Assembly: GCF_003671765.1 (NCBI RefSeq)
Contig: NZ_QPIB01000043.1
Location: 186,001 to 250,000 of the forward strand
From: Xenophilus sp. E41
GTDB lineage: Bacteria; Pseudomonadota; Gammaproteobacteria; Burkholderiales; Burkholderiaceae_C
DNA: 64,000 nt
Direction of reading: 5' to 3'
The notes under the pieces are model-generated. The model searched no databases. It was not told the DNA's origin and was given only the letters and a program-made list of their open reading frames with translations. Below are positions 34,550 to 43,796 of the stretch, in pieces; position 1 is the stretch's first letter; the number at the start of each line of letters is the position of its first letter. The translations under genes were made by a program, and so were the position numbers.

Positions 34550-37500
34550 TCAGTCGTACTGCACCGTGTAGATCAGGTCCACTCCGCTGGTTCGGCCCGC
34601 CTGCCCGCGAAGGGTCAGGCGCCGGGTCAGGTCGTAGAAGACATACAGCGTGCCTAGCGTGCCGGCCAGGCTGCGCTCGTAGGTCACATAGAAGTCCTTC
34701 GACAGGCGCTTGCCGAGCGTCACCGACGATTCCTTCAGTTCGCCGCCCGAACCGGGGCCCTTGAAGCCGATCTCGTCGAGCCCGAAGCGGCTGGCCAGGC
34801 TGCCGCCGCTGCCGCCCTTGCCGAGCCCGCCCAGCAGCGCCAGCGCGGCCTGCTGCATCAGGATGGCCTCGCCGCCGCTGGACGCCGAGGCGCGGCCGAG
34901 CACGACCCAGGCCAGCGCCTGCGCGTCGGGCAAGGGCGGGTCGGAATACAGCCTGACGCGCGGCGACTGGGCCGTGCCCGTGATCTGTACGCCGGCGCGC
35001 TGGCTGATGTTGGGACGGATGGCGAGGATGTCCAGCGACGGGTTGTCGACGGGTCCGTTGAAGCGCGCCAGCCCGCTCTCGACGTCGAGCTCCTGGCCGT
35101 AGGCTCGGTACTGGCCCTGCACCGTCTTCACCTCGCCCGTGACGCGCGGCGGGGCGCTCAACTGGGTGGTGCGGATGTCGAGCTGGCCTTCCAGCCGCGT
35201 GGTGATGCCGCGGCCCTGCACCGCGAAGTCCTTGCCGAGGTCGAAGGCGACCTCGATGTCGGGTGCCTTGGCCAGCAGCGGCTGGTTGACGCGGCCCGCG
35301 GCGGCCTCGTCCTGCGCGGCGCGTTCCTTCGCCTGCTTCTCTGCCGCCGCGCGCTCCTCGCGTTCCTTGGCCGCCGAATGGACGACCACGTCGGTGCCCA
35401 GGCTGGGCGCTGTTTCGTCCGGCAGGATGATGACGGCGCGGTCGGTCGTCACCTTGCCGCGCACCCGCAACTGGCCCGCGTTGAGCCCGGCCTGCAGGTC
35501 GCCGGACACGGTGACCTGCCGGTCGGAGCGCACCAGCGCGCGCAGGCGCCGGACCTCGCCACGCATGTCCATCGACAGGCCCGAGCCGCCGCCCGCCGGG
35601 TTTGCCGGGCCCCAGCCCAGCTCCCCCTTGAAGGACAGCGTGCCGCCGTCGGCCGCGGCCTCGCTCGCGCCGGTGCTCAGGTTGCCGGCGCGGCCCGGGA
35701 TGCGCACCTTGCTGCCTGGGCCGCCCTTGAGCGTGAATTCGTCCAGCACCAGCCGGTTGCCCGCCAGGCGCGCGCGCAGCCGGCCGTCGCGCAGGTCCAG
35801 GCCCTCCACCATCGCCTTGAGCGCCAGTTCGTCGGCCGCCAGCGTGCCGTTCCAGCGCGGATCGTTGCGCGTGCCGGCCAGCGTGGCGTCGGCGCTCAAG
35901 GTGCCTGCGATGCGCCAGCCCGGCGGCGCGAGCATCGACCACACGCCCAGCTGCGGCAGGCGGGCGCGCACGCTGCCGTTGAGGGGCGCGTCCTCGGCCC
36001 ATTGCCAACCGCCGTCGCGTTGCACGAGCCGCGTTCCGGCCTCGGCCTGGATCTGTCCGGCGCGCTCGCTGTCCCAGGCCAGTCTTGCGCGCACCGCGTC
36101 GCCTTCGGCGTCGAGCCGCAGTTCGGCCTGGCGCAGGCCGGCGGGCGTGGAGGGCGCGTCGTCGCTCGAGTCGGTGGTGATCTCGCTCTTCGTGCCCGTG
36201 CCGCGGCTCTCGATGCGGCGCACCAGCGCGGCTTCGCCGGCCTGCACCCGCAGGTCGCCGCTGGCGCGCGCGATGCGGGCCTGGGCGCGCAGCCGGTCGC
36301 CGGCCTCGATGTCCCAGTCGCCGTCGAAGACCAGGTCGCCGCTGATGCCGAGTTCGCGCAGGCTGGTGTCGCCGCCGAAGGCGCGGCTCCAGGCCATCGG
36401 CAGACCCTGCATGCGGCCCTTGGACTGCAGGCGAAGGGCGGTGCCGCTGGCGCTGGTGGTCTGGCGCAGGCGCACCGGCTCCCAGTCGAGGCGCACCGTG
36501 CCCGGCACCGGGCCGCGCAGCGTGGCGCCGCCGGCCGTGCTCTCGAGGTCGAGCTGGCCGTTGCCCACGCGCACGGTGCTGCTGAATTCGCGGGCCAGTT
36601 CCAGCGTCCAGGGCGCATCGCTGCGCGTCGTGTCCTGCAGCTGGGTGCGCAGCGACGCCAGGGCGAGGCGCCACTGGTTGGCGCGCTCCAGGCCGCCGCT
36701 GGCGCGGGTGTCGAGCGTGAGCTTGCGCGTGCCCTGCTGCGCCTCGCCGCGCAGGGTGAGCGCCGCGCGCGCGAGGCTGCCGTCCAGCGTGGCCTGCAGG
36801 CCGCGCAGCTGGATCTCGGCCGGCGCGGGTTCGGCGGGCCTGGGGGCGGGCAGGCGCAGCTCCAGGCGCGGCGCTTCCAGGCGGGCCTTCAGGCTGGGCT
36901 CCGCGGCGCGGTCGGCGGGCGGCGTGTTCACGGCCTGCAGGCGTTGCTGGATGGCACGCCAGCCGCCCTGCCAGCTGGCGTCGAGCCGAGCGCTGCCGCG
37001 GGCCAAGGCGCCGGCAAAGGCCTTCTCCAGCCCCGGCAGCCGCTCGACCCAGGCCTGCAGCGCGGCGGCGTCGTCGATGCGTGCCTGCACCTCGCCGGCG
37101 CCCTGGGTCGGCGCGATCCGGCCCTTGACCTGGGCACTGCCGCCGGGCAGCGTGGCCCTGAGGTCGCCGCTGCCCGCCTGCTCGGCCACGCGCACCTGCA
37201 GCTGGCCCTGCACGCTGGCGCGCTCGGCCTCGATGCGCAGGCTGCGCAGGTCCAGCACCTGTTTCGCCCACTGGCCTTGCGCTGCCGCGCGCTCGAGCTT
37301 GAAGCCTTCGAGCGCCTTGGCCGCTGCGCCGCCCTCGGCCTGCAGCGCCAGGTCGAAGGCGATGGCGTCGTCCTTCTGCGTCGCCTTGGCGCGGCCGCTG
37401 ATGGGCGCGCCCGCCAGCTCGGTGTGCAGCAGCCCGGGGCGCACGCCGCGCACGGTGGCCTCGATCTGCCAGGGCTGCGGTGCCGGCGCCCATTCGCCCG

Positions 37501-38644
37501 CGGCCTCGATGCGGCCCCGGCCGGCCTGCACCTTCGCCTCGGCCACCCGCCACACGGTGCCGTCGTAGCCGATCTGCGCCTGCACCGCCTCGACCGGCAG
37601 CCGGCCTTCATCCCACGGGCCCGGCTCGGCGTTGGTGACGTCGGCGCGTGCCTTCCAGGCGGCGGCGCCGGTGGCGGGGTCGGGATCGACCGCCACCTCG
37701 CCACTCAAGCGCGTGCGCGGGGCGTCGGGCAGGAGCCAGGCCACATCGAGGTTGCGCATCCTGAGCAGCGCGTCGACCACGGGCTGCGGCGCCCAGGGCG
37801 CGATGCGGGCGTTGAGCTGCGCGTCGACCGGGTGGTCGGCGTCGGGCTGCTCCTGCGGTCGCAGAGCGGCGTCGATGGCGATCCGCGCATCGGAGCCCGC
37901 CAGCGTGCCGCTGGCGGTGGCGCGGGCGTCCAGCGCGATGCGCCGCTCGTCGTTCAGCGGTGCCTGCACGCGGCCCTCCAGCGCGAGCTGCAAGGCCATC
38001 GGCGCGGCACCCTGGAGCTGCACCGTACCGCTGTAGTGGCCGTCGGCAAGGTCCACGCCGTCGAGCTTCAGGCGGTGCTGCTGCGCCTCGTACACGTAGC
38101 GGCCCGCCAGCGCCTGCGCCCGCACCTCGGGCGGGCCCTTCCACAGCACTTCGTCGGCGCTGAAGGGCAGGTCGATCTCCACCGGCAGCACGATCGGCGA
38201 GAGCGGCTCCAGCGGCTTCTTCTCTTCGTCCCTGGGTCCGCGCGGCTCGATGACGATGCGCGCCGCATGCACCTCGCCCAGCTGCACGCGCTTGCGCAGC
38301 AGGGGGCGCAGTGCCCAGCCGATGCGGGCGCCCTGCACCTCGACCGCCATCGTGGGGCTCTGCCATCGCAGGTAGCCGATGGCGCCGCCGCGGCGCAGCG
38401 AGCCGGTCACCTCGCGCGACTCGAGCGTCTGCCCCGCCGGCAAGTAGCGCGCGGCGCGGGCGAGGGCACTGGCCAGCGAGCTGTCGGTGCCGGCCCACCA
38501 CCAGCCGGTGGCGACGAGGGCGAGCACCAGCACCAGCAGCGAGGCCAGGCTCCAGCCGATCGCGCGCAGAGTGCGCCGCGTGCGCGAGCGGCGCACGGGC
38601 GTGGCGGCTTCCTGGCTCGGCGCGTCGCTCGGCTTATGAGCCAA
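34550..38644 (-). CDS. tamB: Translocation and assembly module subunit TamB
   Basis: A 1364-residue inner-membrane-anchored protein of the AsmA-like/TamB family. One N-terminal membrane helix (IGWSLASLLVLVLALVATGW) is followed by a very long periplasmic region of beta-strand repeats with G-rich turns, and the conserved C-terminal domain (about 1000-1364: LDVESGLARFNGPVDNPSLD, RAGVQITGTAQSPRVRLYSD, LAWVVLGRA and the final aromatic LIYTVQYD). TamB bridges the envelope with TamA and is implicated in outer-membrane protein and phospholipid transport. No ATG is available; the likely start is a TTG at 38644, which lies inside an AGCTAT repeat. It follows tamA. Confidence 0.9.
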   Translation of the reverse strand: MAHKPSDAPSQEAATPVRRSRTRRTLRAIGWSLASLLVLVLALVATGWWWAGTDSSLASALARAARYLPAGQTLESREVTGSLRRGGAIGYLRWQSPTMAVEVQGARIGWALRPLLRKRVQLGEVHAARIVIEPRGPRDEEKKPLEPLSPIVLPVEIDLPFSADEVLWKGPPEVRAQALAGRYVYEAQQHRLKLDGVDLADGHYSGTVQLQGAAPMALQLALEGRVQAPLNDERRIALDARATASGTLAGSDARIAIDAALRPQEQPDADHPVDAQLNARIAPWAPQPVVDALLRMRNLDVAWLLPDAPRTRLSGEVAVDPDPATGAAAWKARADVTNAEPGPWDEGRLPVEAVQAQIGYDGTVWRVAEAKVQAGRGRIEAAGEWAPAPQPWQIEATVRGVRPGLLHTELAGAPISGRAKATQKDDAIAFDLALQAEGGAAAKALEGFKLERAAAQGQWAKQVLDLRSLRIEAERASVQGQLQVRVAEQAGSGDLRATLPGGSAQVKGRIAPTQGAGEVQARIDDAAALQAWVERLPGLEKAFAGALARGSARLDASWQGGWRAIQQRLQAVNTPPADRAAEPSLKARLEAPRLELRLPAPRPAEPAPAEIQLRGLQATLDGSLARAALTLRGEAQQGTRKLTLDTRASGGLERANQWRLALASLRTQLQDTTRSDAPWTLELAREFSSTVRVGNGQLDLESTAGGATLRGPVPGTVRLDWEPVRLRQTTSASGTALRLQSKGRMQGLPMAWSRAFGGDTSLRELGISGDLVFDGDWDIEAGDRLRAQARIARASGDLRVQAGEAALVRRIESRGTGTKSEITTDSSDDAPSTPAGLRQAELRLDAEGDAVRARLAWDSERAGQIQAEAGTRLVQRDGGWQWAEDAPLNGSVRARLPQLGVWSMLAPPGWRIAGTLSADATLAGTRNDPRWNGTLAADELALKAMVEGLDLRDGRLRARLAGNRLVLDEFTLKGGPGSKVRIPGRAGNLSTGASEAAADGGTLSFKGELGWGPANPAGGGSGLSMDMRGEVRRLRALVRSDRQVTVSGDLQAGLNAGQLRVRGKVTTDRAVIILPDETAPSLGTDVVVHSAAKEREERAAAEKQAKERAAQDEAAAGRVNQPLLAKAPDIEVAFDLGKDFAVQGRGITTRLEGQLDIRTTQLSAPPRVTGEVKTVQGQYRAYGQELDVESGLARFNGPVDNPSLDILAIRPNISQRAGVQITGTAQSPRVRLYSDPPLPDAQALAWVVLGRASASSGGEAILMQQAALALLGGLGKGGSGGSLASRFGLDEIGFKGPGSGGELKESSVTLGKRLSKDFYVTYERSLAGTLGTLYVFYDLTRRLTLRGQAGRTSGVDLIYTVQYD

Positions 38645-38694
38645 ATCGGCCTCCAGCGCTCGTCCGATCTGGGCGAGTAGCTATCAAAAGATGA
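38641..38694. repeat. AGCTAT-family repeat between tamA and tamB (copy C)
   Basis: CCAAATCGGCCTCCAGCGCT, then CGTCCGATCTGGGCGAGTAG and CTATCAAAAGATGAGC. This is the least degenerate match to the AGCTATCAAAA family in the window. It fills most of the gap between the tamA stop and the tamB start and overlaps the TTG proposed as the tamB start codon. Confidence 0.75.
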
Positions 38695-38718
38695 GCAAAT
38701 CCCGGCATCGACGCGTCC

Positions 38719-40629
38719 TCAGAACGTGACGCCCAGCCGCAGGTGCAGCCGGAATTTCTTGACGTCGACCCCGTAGGCCACGTCGGCCTGCAGCGGCCCC
38801 ACCGGGCTGCGCCAGCGCAGGCCCGCGCCCACCCCCACCTTGGGCTTGCTGAGCTCGCGGGCTTTGTCGGCCACGTTGCCGGCATCCACGAAGACCGCGC
38901 TCTCGAATGCGGTGAGCTGGCCGTTCCACACGATGGGCTTCTGCCACTCGGCGCTGGCGACGGCGAGGTAGCGACCGGCCACGGTGGCGCCGGCGGCGTC
39001 CACGGTGCCGATCTGCTGGTAGGCATAGCCGCGCACGGTGGTGTCGCCGCCGGTGAGGAAGCGCAGGGTCGATGGGATCTGCGCCGCTTCCTTGGCGGTG
39101 ATGGCGCCGAGTTCGGCGCGCAGCGCGATGCGCGACTGGCGTGCCACCGCGGCGGTGTCGCCGTCGGGCACGCGGCCCAGCGGGATCACGTTCATCCAGC
39201 GGCCGTAGGCACGGGTGAAAGGCAGGCGCTGGCCGCTCAGGGTGTAGCCCGCGCCCAGTTCCAGCGCCAGGCCCCAGCCGCGGCGGGGGTTGGCGTTGTC
39301 GTCGAAGTAGCGGCCGGTCCAGTTCCAGTTGGCGCTGATGGCGGACGCCGCCGGCTCGACGGTGGACGGCAGGTCGCTGCCGCTGGGCACCGCGTAGTCG
39401 TACTGCAGGAAGAGTGCGCGATCGATGTGCCCTTCCGACTTGCTGCGGCCGTAGCGCAGGCGGCCGCTGTCCACGTCGTAGGTGCCCGATTGCTCGCGCT
39501 TGAGCTGGGCCAGCGAGCCCCATTTCCAGCCGTCCTCGCCGGGCAGGCCGGTCCAGGTGGTGTTGAGCAGCTTGGTGTCGCGCTCGATCGAGAGCTTCGA
39601 CACCGCGCGCCAGCCCAGCAGCGGCATCTGGTTGTAGATGTGGTCGACCGACACGCGCGGCCCGCTGTCGGTGGTGAAGCCCACGCCCAGCACCACCTTC
39701 TGCATCTGCGCCTCCCGCACCTGGGCGATCACGGGTGCGAAATCGGGATTGCCGGCGCTGGTGTCGAGCGTGAGGAAGACCGAGTCGTAGTAGCCGCTGC
39801 TGGCCAGGCGCTCCTGCGCATCGAGCAGCTTCTGCTGGTCGTAGGGCTCGCCGGTGGGCAGGCGTGCGATGCGGCTGGGCCCGACGACGCCGTAGCGTTC
39901 GGCGCCGCGCACCACCAGCGGGCCGAAACGGTAGGCCGGCCCGGACTGGTAGGTGACGGCCAGGCGGGCTGTCGCGGTGTCGGCGTCGATGTCGGCCCGG
40001 CTGGTCTGCACGCTGCCGGTGGGGAAGCGCTTCGCCGTCAGGGCACGCAGGCCGAGGGTCTTGGCGTTGTCCCAGCCTTGCTGGGTGAAGTCGCGGCCCG
40101 CCCCGAGCGCCCAGCCGCTGCGGATCGCCTCGCGCTGCGCGTCGGCCGCGGCATCGCCGACGATGGGCCCCGCGAAGCCGACCTGCGTCTGCACCACGCG
40201 CGTGCGCGGGCCGGGTTCGACGCGGATCAGCACGTCGCGCGGCGTCTTCGCCTGCGGCGTGTCGCGCAGTTCGAGCACCAGGTGCGGCGTGAAATAGCCC
40301 AGGGTGCCGAGCAGCTCGCGCGCATTCGCCTCGGCCGCCACCATGAGCCGCGACAGTTCGGCCGCGCCGATGTCGTCGAGCTGGCGGTAGCGCTGCAGTT
40401 CCAGGTGTTTGTCCAGCAGCTCGCGTGCTTCGTCGGGTCCTTCGACCGTCACGGTGAAGCCGGTGCGCGCCGTGCCTTCGGTGCCCGCGCCGCCCGCGGT
40501 GGCGAGGGCCGACGGCGCATCATCCTGGGCGTTGCCCTGGCGGCCCGGCAGCAGGCTGCAGCCGCTCAGCACGACGGCCAGCGCCACCGCGCCCAGCCAC
40601 GTGCGTCGGGTGGCCAGCGGTCCGGCCAT
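38719..40629 (-). CDS. tamA: Translocation and assembly module subunit TamA (Omp85 family)
   Basis: A 636-residue Omp85-family outer-membrane protein: POTRA domains (about 60-260) and a C-terminal barrel with PKVGVGAGLRWRSPVGPLQADVA-like signature (KVGVGAGLRWRSPVGPL) and terminal aromatic LHLRLGVTF, the expected outer-membrane insertion signal. Start chosen at ATG 40629 because it gives a normal signal peptide (TWLGAVALAVVLSGC); ATG codons at 40653 and 40674 are alternatives. The signal ends in LSGC, a lipobox, so the protein may be a lipoprotein. tamB follows after 74 bases. Confidence 0.88.
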   Translation of the reverse strand: MAGPLATRRTWLGAVALAVVLSGCSLLPGRQGNAQDDAPSALATAGGAGTEGTARTGFTVTVEGPDEARELLDKHLELQRYRQLDDIGAAELSRLMVAAEANARELLGTLGYFTPHLVLELRDTPQAKTPRDVLIRVEPGPRTRVVQTQVGFAGPIVGDAAADAQREAIRSGWALGAGRDFTQQGWDNAKTLGLRALTAKRFPTGSVQTSRADIDADTATARLAVTYQSGPAYRFGPLVVRGAERYGVVGPSRIARLPTGEPYDQQKLLDAQERLASSGYYDSVFLTLDTSAGNPDFAPVIAQVREAQMQKVVLGVGFTTDSGPRVSVDHIYNQMPLLGWRAVSKLSIERDTKLLNTTWTGLPGEDGWKWGSLAQLKREQSGTYDVDSGRLRYGRSKSEGHIDRALFLQYDYAVPSGSDLPSTVEPAASAISANWNWTGRYFDDNANPRRGWGLALELGAGYTLSGQRLPFTRAYGRWMNVIPLGRVPDGDTAAVARQSRIALRAELGAITAKEAAQIPSTLRFLTGGDTTVRGYAYQQIGTVDAAGATVAGRYLAVASAEWQKPIVWNGQLTAFESAVFVDAGNVADKARELSKPKVGVGAGLRWRSPVGPLQADVAYGVDVKKFRLHLRLGVTF

Positions 40630-40711
40630 CGAAGAGAGCACCTCCCTGAACATGGCGGCGATTCTCGCCGCCATGCGTCGCCTCCCGCGTCGGACAGGGG
40701 GCCAGATGGGG

Positions 40712-41605
40712 CTATCGCGGCCGGCCGCGCACCGCCCGGCGCGCGAGCGACCACAGAACAGGCGGGCTGACGCCGCGCATCGCGTCGACCACCCGGTTCT
40801 TCCAGGTCGAGTGGTAGAAGCCGGAGCCCTCTTCGGGCTCGTTCGCTGGCCGGGGACCTTCGCCCGTGTAGTAGTAGGCCGCCACGGACCGACGCTTGAC
40901 CCCCGGGGGCGGTGTCATCGGCGTCGGATGGCCGTGGAAGCTGTGCTGGCCGTGCAGGAAGACGATGGTGCGGCCGAATTCGGGCGCGACCTTCTTCTCG
41001 CAGCGGTCCTGCTGGTCGTTCCAGAGTTCCAGGTGGCCGCCCCAGCTGTCCTGCCAGTGCTCGTTCAGGTAGGTGATCATCACCATCCGGTTGCGCAGGC
41101 CGGTGTCGCAGTGGTAGCTGAAGTCGCGGTGGATGGAGAAGTGGGCGCCGGCGCCGCTCTCGTGCAGACCGCCGCCCCACTGGTGCGGGTCGAGCACCAG
41201 GTGGTCGATACCGGTGATGCGCGACAGCGCCTCGATGAACCAGCCGGAGTGCACGACCGAGAAATACAGCTGCGTGGCGGGCCCGAGCGGCGAGTGGGTG
41301 TCGCTGCGGTGGTAGGTCTCGTAGCCGGACTTGAAGTGTCGCCAGCGCACGCAGGGGTGCTCGAACTCCTCGCGCACCAGCGCCAGCAGGCGCGCGTCGA
41401 ACAGGCCGTCGAACACGAGGTGCGGGAAGGGGCGGGCCTGGGTCAGCTGCTCGTGCATGGCCAGCTGCCAGGCCGGATCGAGCAACTCAGGGGTGACCAG
41501 GCGGTCGAGCGGCAGTTCCTGTCCGCGGATCCGGACGACGTCCGGTTCGGCCCGCAGGGGCGCGGTTGCCGTGCTTTCGGGGGCCAGTGCGGCGAGGGCG
41601 GTCAC
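40712..41605 (-). CDS. 2-oxoglutarate/Fe(II)-dependent oxygenase (prolyl 4-hydroxylase-like)
   Basis: A 297-residue protein with the double-stranded beta-helix oxygenase pattern: metal ligands His and Asp in FSIHRDFSY, the distal His in LHGQHSFHGHPTPM, and the 2-oxoglutarate-binding basic residue in VKRRSVAAYYYT. Members hydroxylate proteins or small molecules, and the substrate cannot be inferred. The conserved NRMVMITYLNEHWQDSWGGH segment is typical of this subfamily. It stands alone; 91 bases separate it from the upstream VWA gene. Confidence 0.82.
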   Translation of the reverse strand: MTALAALAPESTATAPLRAEPDVVRIRGQELPLDRLVTPELLDPAWQLAMHEQLTQARPFPHLVFDGLFDARLLALVREEFEHPCVRWRHFKSGYETYHRSDTHSPLGPATQLYFSVVHSGWFIEALSRITGIDHLVLDPHQWGGGLHESGAGAHFSIHRDFSYHCDTGLRNRMVMITYLNEHWQDSWGGHLELWNDQQDRCEKKVAPEFGRTIVFLHGQHSFHGHPTPMTPPPGVKRRSVAAYYYTGEGPRPANEPEEGSGFYHSTWKNRVVDAMRGVSPPVLWSLARRAVRGRPR

Positions 41606-41696
41606 GGCAGGACATCGGAAACAATGAGGACTTCAGTGTTACACGAATGTCACCAGGAAAACCTGACCAAGGCTGACTATTTACAGATTCCGCGTG

Positions 41697-42884
41697 TCAT
41701 TTGGACAACAGGCGCATGGCGTCCTCCAGACCCTTGAGGGTCAACGGGAACATGCGGTGCGACATCAGCTGCTGCATCACGGCGATGCTCTGGCGGTACT
41801 GCCACACGCCCTGCGGCTCGGGATTGATCCAGGCGAACTTGGGGAAGGCGTGGGTGAGGCGCTGCAGCCATTCGGCGCCCGGCTCCTCGTTGTTGTATTC
41901 GACGCTGCCGCCGGGCTGCAGGATCTCGTAGGGGCTCATGGTCGCGTCGCCGACGAAGATGAGCTTGTAGTCCTTGTTGTACTTGCGAATGATGTCCCAG
42001 GTCGCGAACTTCTCGGAGAAGCGGCGCCGGTTGTTCTTCCACATGAAGTCGTAGACGCAGTTGTGGAAGTAATAGAACTCCAGGTGCTTGAACTCGGTCT
42101 TCACGGCCGAGAACAGCTCTTCCACGCGGTGCACGTGCTCGTCCATCGTGCCGCCGACGTCCATCAGCAGCAGCACCTTGACGTTGTTGTGCCGCTCCGG
42201 GCGCATCTTGATGTCGAGGTAGCCGGCGTTGGCGGCGGTGCGCTCGATGGTCGCGTCCAGGTCCAGCTCGTCCTCGTGGCCCTCGCGCGCGAACTTGCGG
42301 AGGCGCCGCAGCGCCATCTTGATGTTGCGCGTGCCCAGCTCCTGGCTGTCGTCGTAGTCCTTGTAGGCGCGCTGCTCCCACACCTTGACCGCGCTCTTGT
42401 TCTTGCCCGCGCCGCCGATGCGGATGCCCTGCGGGTTGTAGCCGCCGTGGCCGAAGGGCGAGGTGCCGCCCGTGCCGATCCACTTGTTGCCGCCCTCGTG
42501 GCGCTCCTTCTGCTCCTCGAAGCGCTTCTTCAGCGTCTCCATGAGCTCGTCCCAGCCCATCTTCTCGATCTTGGCCTTCTCCTCGGCCGTGAACTCGCGC
42601 TCCAGCGTCTTGCGCAGCCAGTCGAGCGGCACTTCCTTGGTGAAGTCGGTGAGCATGTCCACGCCCTTGAAGTAGGCGGAGAAGGCGCGGTCGAACTTGT
42701 CGTAGTGCTTCTCGTCCTTCACCAGCGCGGTGCGGCTGAGGTAGTAGAAGTCGTCCAGCCCGAAGGCGTCCTCGGAATTGGGCCCCACCACGTCGGCCTG
42801 CAGGGCCTCCAGCAGCATCAGGTATTCCTTGACCGACACCGGCAGCTTGGCCGAGCGCAGGGTGTAGAAGAAGTCGATCAGCAT
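41697..42884 (-). CDS. VWA domain protein (CoxE-like), MoxR partner
   Basis: A 395-residue cytoplasmic protein. The N-terminal part (MLIDFFYTLRSAKLPVSVKE, YYLSRTALVKDE) and central RNIKMALRRLRKFAREG are typical of CoxE-like proteins. The C-terminal VWA domain (about 205-395) has the metal-site motif DVGGTMDEHV (D-x-G-x-T instead of the classical D-x-S-x-S) and FVGDATMSPYE. These proteins act with MoxR AAA+ ATPases as chaperones for metal-centre insertion or complex assembly. It is the last gene of a leftward four-gene set starting with moxR. Confidence 0.88.
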   Translation of the reverse strand: MLIDFFYTLRSAKLPVSVKEYLMLLEALQADVVGPNSEDAFGLDDFYYLSRTALVKDEKHYDKFDRAFSAYFKGVDMLTDFTKEVPLDWLRKTLEREFTAEEKAKIEKMGWDELMETLKKRFEEQKERHEGGNKWIGTGGTSPFGHGGYNPQGIRIGGAGKNKSAVKVWEQRAYKDYDDSQELGTRNIKMALRRLRKFAREGHEDELDLDATIERTAANAGYLDIKMRPERHNNVKVLLLMDVGGTMDEHVHRVEELFSAVKTEFKHLEFYYFHNCVYDFMWKNNRRRFSEKFATWDIIRKYNKDYKLIFVGDATMSPYEILQPGGSVEYNNEEPGAEWLQRLTHAFPKFAWINPEPQGVWQYRQSIAVMQQLMSHRMFPLTLKGLEDAMRLLSK

Positions 42885-42909
42885 GGGAGGCCTCCTTGCC
42901 GCGCGCGGT

Positions 42910-43506
42910 TCAGCCGCGCGGCTTGTCGAGCAAATAGAGCAACTGCGCCTGCACCTCGGGCCACTCGCCGCTGCGCAGGCTGTACATCACGGTGTCGCGG
43001 ATGGTGCCGTCGCGGCGCAGCGCGTGGCCGCGGATGACGCCGTCCTTCTTCGCGCCCAGGCGCTCGATGGCGGCCTGCGAGGCGAAGTTGAAGTTGTCGG
43101 TGCGCCAGCCCACGACATGGCAGCCGAGGGTGTCGAAGGCATGCCGGAGCATCAGCAGCTTGCAGCTGGTGTTGACGTGGGTGCGCTGGCAGCGCCTGGC
43201 ATACCAGGTGTAGCCGATCTCCACGCGCTTCACGGCGGGCAGGATGTCGTGGTAGCTCGTGGTGCCCAGCACCTCGCCGGTGGCTTCATCGGTGACGGCG
43301 AAGGCGAAGCGGTGGCCTTCGTCGCGCATCTTCAAGGCGGACTCGATGTACGCACGCGTCTGGTCCGGCTCGGGCACGGAGGTGACGCGCAGCTTCCACA
43401 GTTCGCCGTCGGCCGCGGCAGCGGCCAGGCCGGCCTCGTGGTCGAGGGACAGCGGCACGAGCTGCACGCCGCGATGCGAAAGGGTGACGGGGTCGACGAA
43501 AGCCAT
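42910..43506 (-). CDS. GNAT-family N-acetyltransferase (RimJ/RimL-like)
   Basis: A 198-residue acetyltransferase. The acetyl-CoA-binding region is RCQRTHVNTSCKLLMLRHAF, preceded by VLGTTSYHDILPAVKRVEIG and followed by VVGWRTDNFNFASQAAIERL and GAKKDGVIRGHALRRDG, a pattern typical of the RimJ/RimL-type subfamily. Start taken at ATG 43506; the frame is open further upstream into the neighbouring gene. It lies inside the MoxR/VWA group with gaps of 22 and 25 bases, so cotranscription is likely, but a functional link is unknown. Confidence 0.85.
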   Translation of the reverse strand: MAFVDPVTLSHRGVQLVPLSLDHEAGLAAAAADGELWKLRVTSVPEPDQTRAYIESALKMRDEGHRFAFAVTDEATGEVLGTTSYHDILPAVKRVEIGYTWYARRCQRTHVNTSCKLLMLRHAFDTLGCHVVGWRTDNFNFASQAAIERLGAKKDGVIRGHALRRDGTIRDTVMYSLRSGEWPEVQAQLLYLLDKPRG

Positions 43507-43528
43507 GGCGTCGAGGATAGCGAGCCGT

Positions 43529-43783
43529 TCAGCCGCGCGGTTCGCCGCATCTGCCGCGGTACCAGCGGCGTGCCAGTTGCACGCCGCCGCCACCGCCTGC
43601 GCCGATGAGCGCGATGCCGCCCATCGCCCGGCCGGTATAGCCTTCGGACGCCAGAGCGTCCCACCCGAGCACCAGGCCCAGCCAGCGGCCGAGCAGGGCG
43701 CCGACGAGGAAGCCGGCAGCCTGCGCCACGCCCAGCAGCAGGAGCTGCCGGTTCGAAGGCCGGGTGTCTTCGCCTCGCGTCAC
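43529..43783 (-). CDS. Small hypothetical membrane protein
   Basis: An 84-residue protein with a GTG start, two hydrophobic segments (LLLLGVAQAAGFLVGALLG and MGGIALIGAGGGGGVQLA) and a short basic tail (RRWYRGRCGEPRG). It fits between moxR (13-base gap) and the GNAT gene. Family not recognised. The tight spacing supports a real gene, but protein evidence is lacking. Confidence 0.5.
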   Translation of the reverse strand: MTRGEDTRPSNRQLLLLGVAQAAGFLVGALLGRWLGLVLGWDALASEGYTGRAMGGIALIGAGGGGGVQLARRWYRGRCGEPRG

Positions 43784-43796
43784 GACAGGCGCGGCC

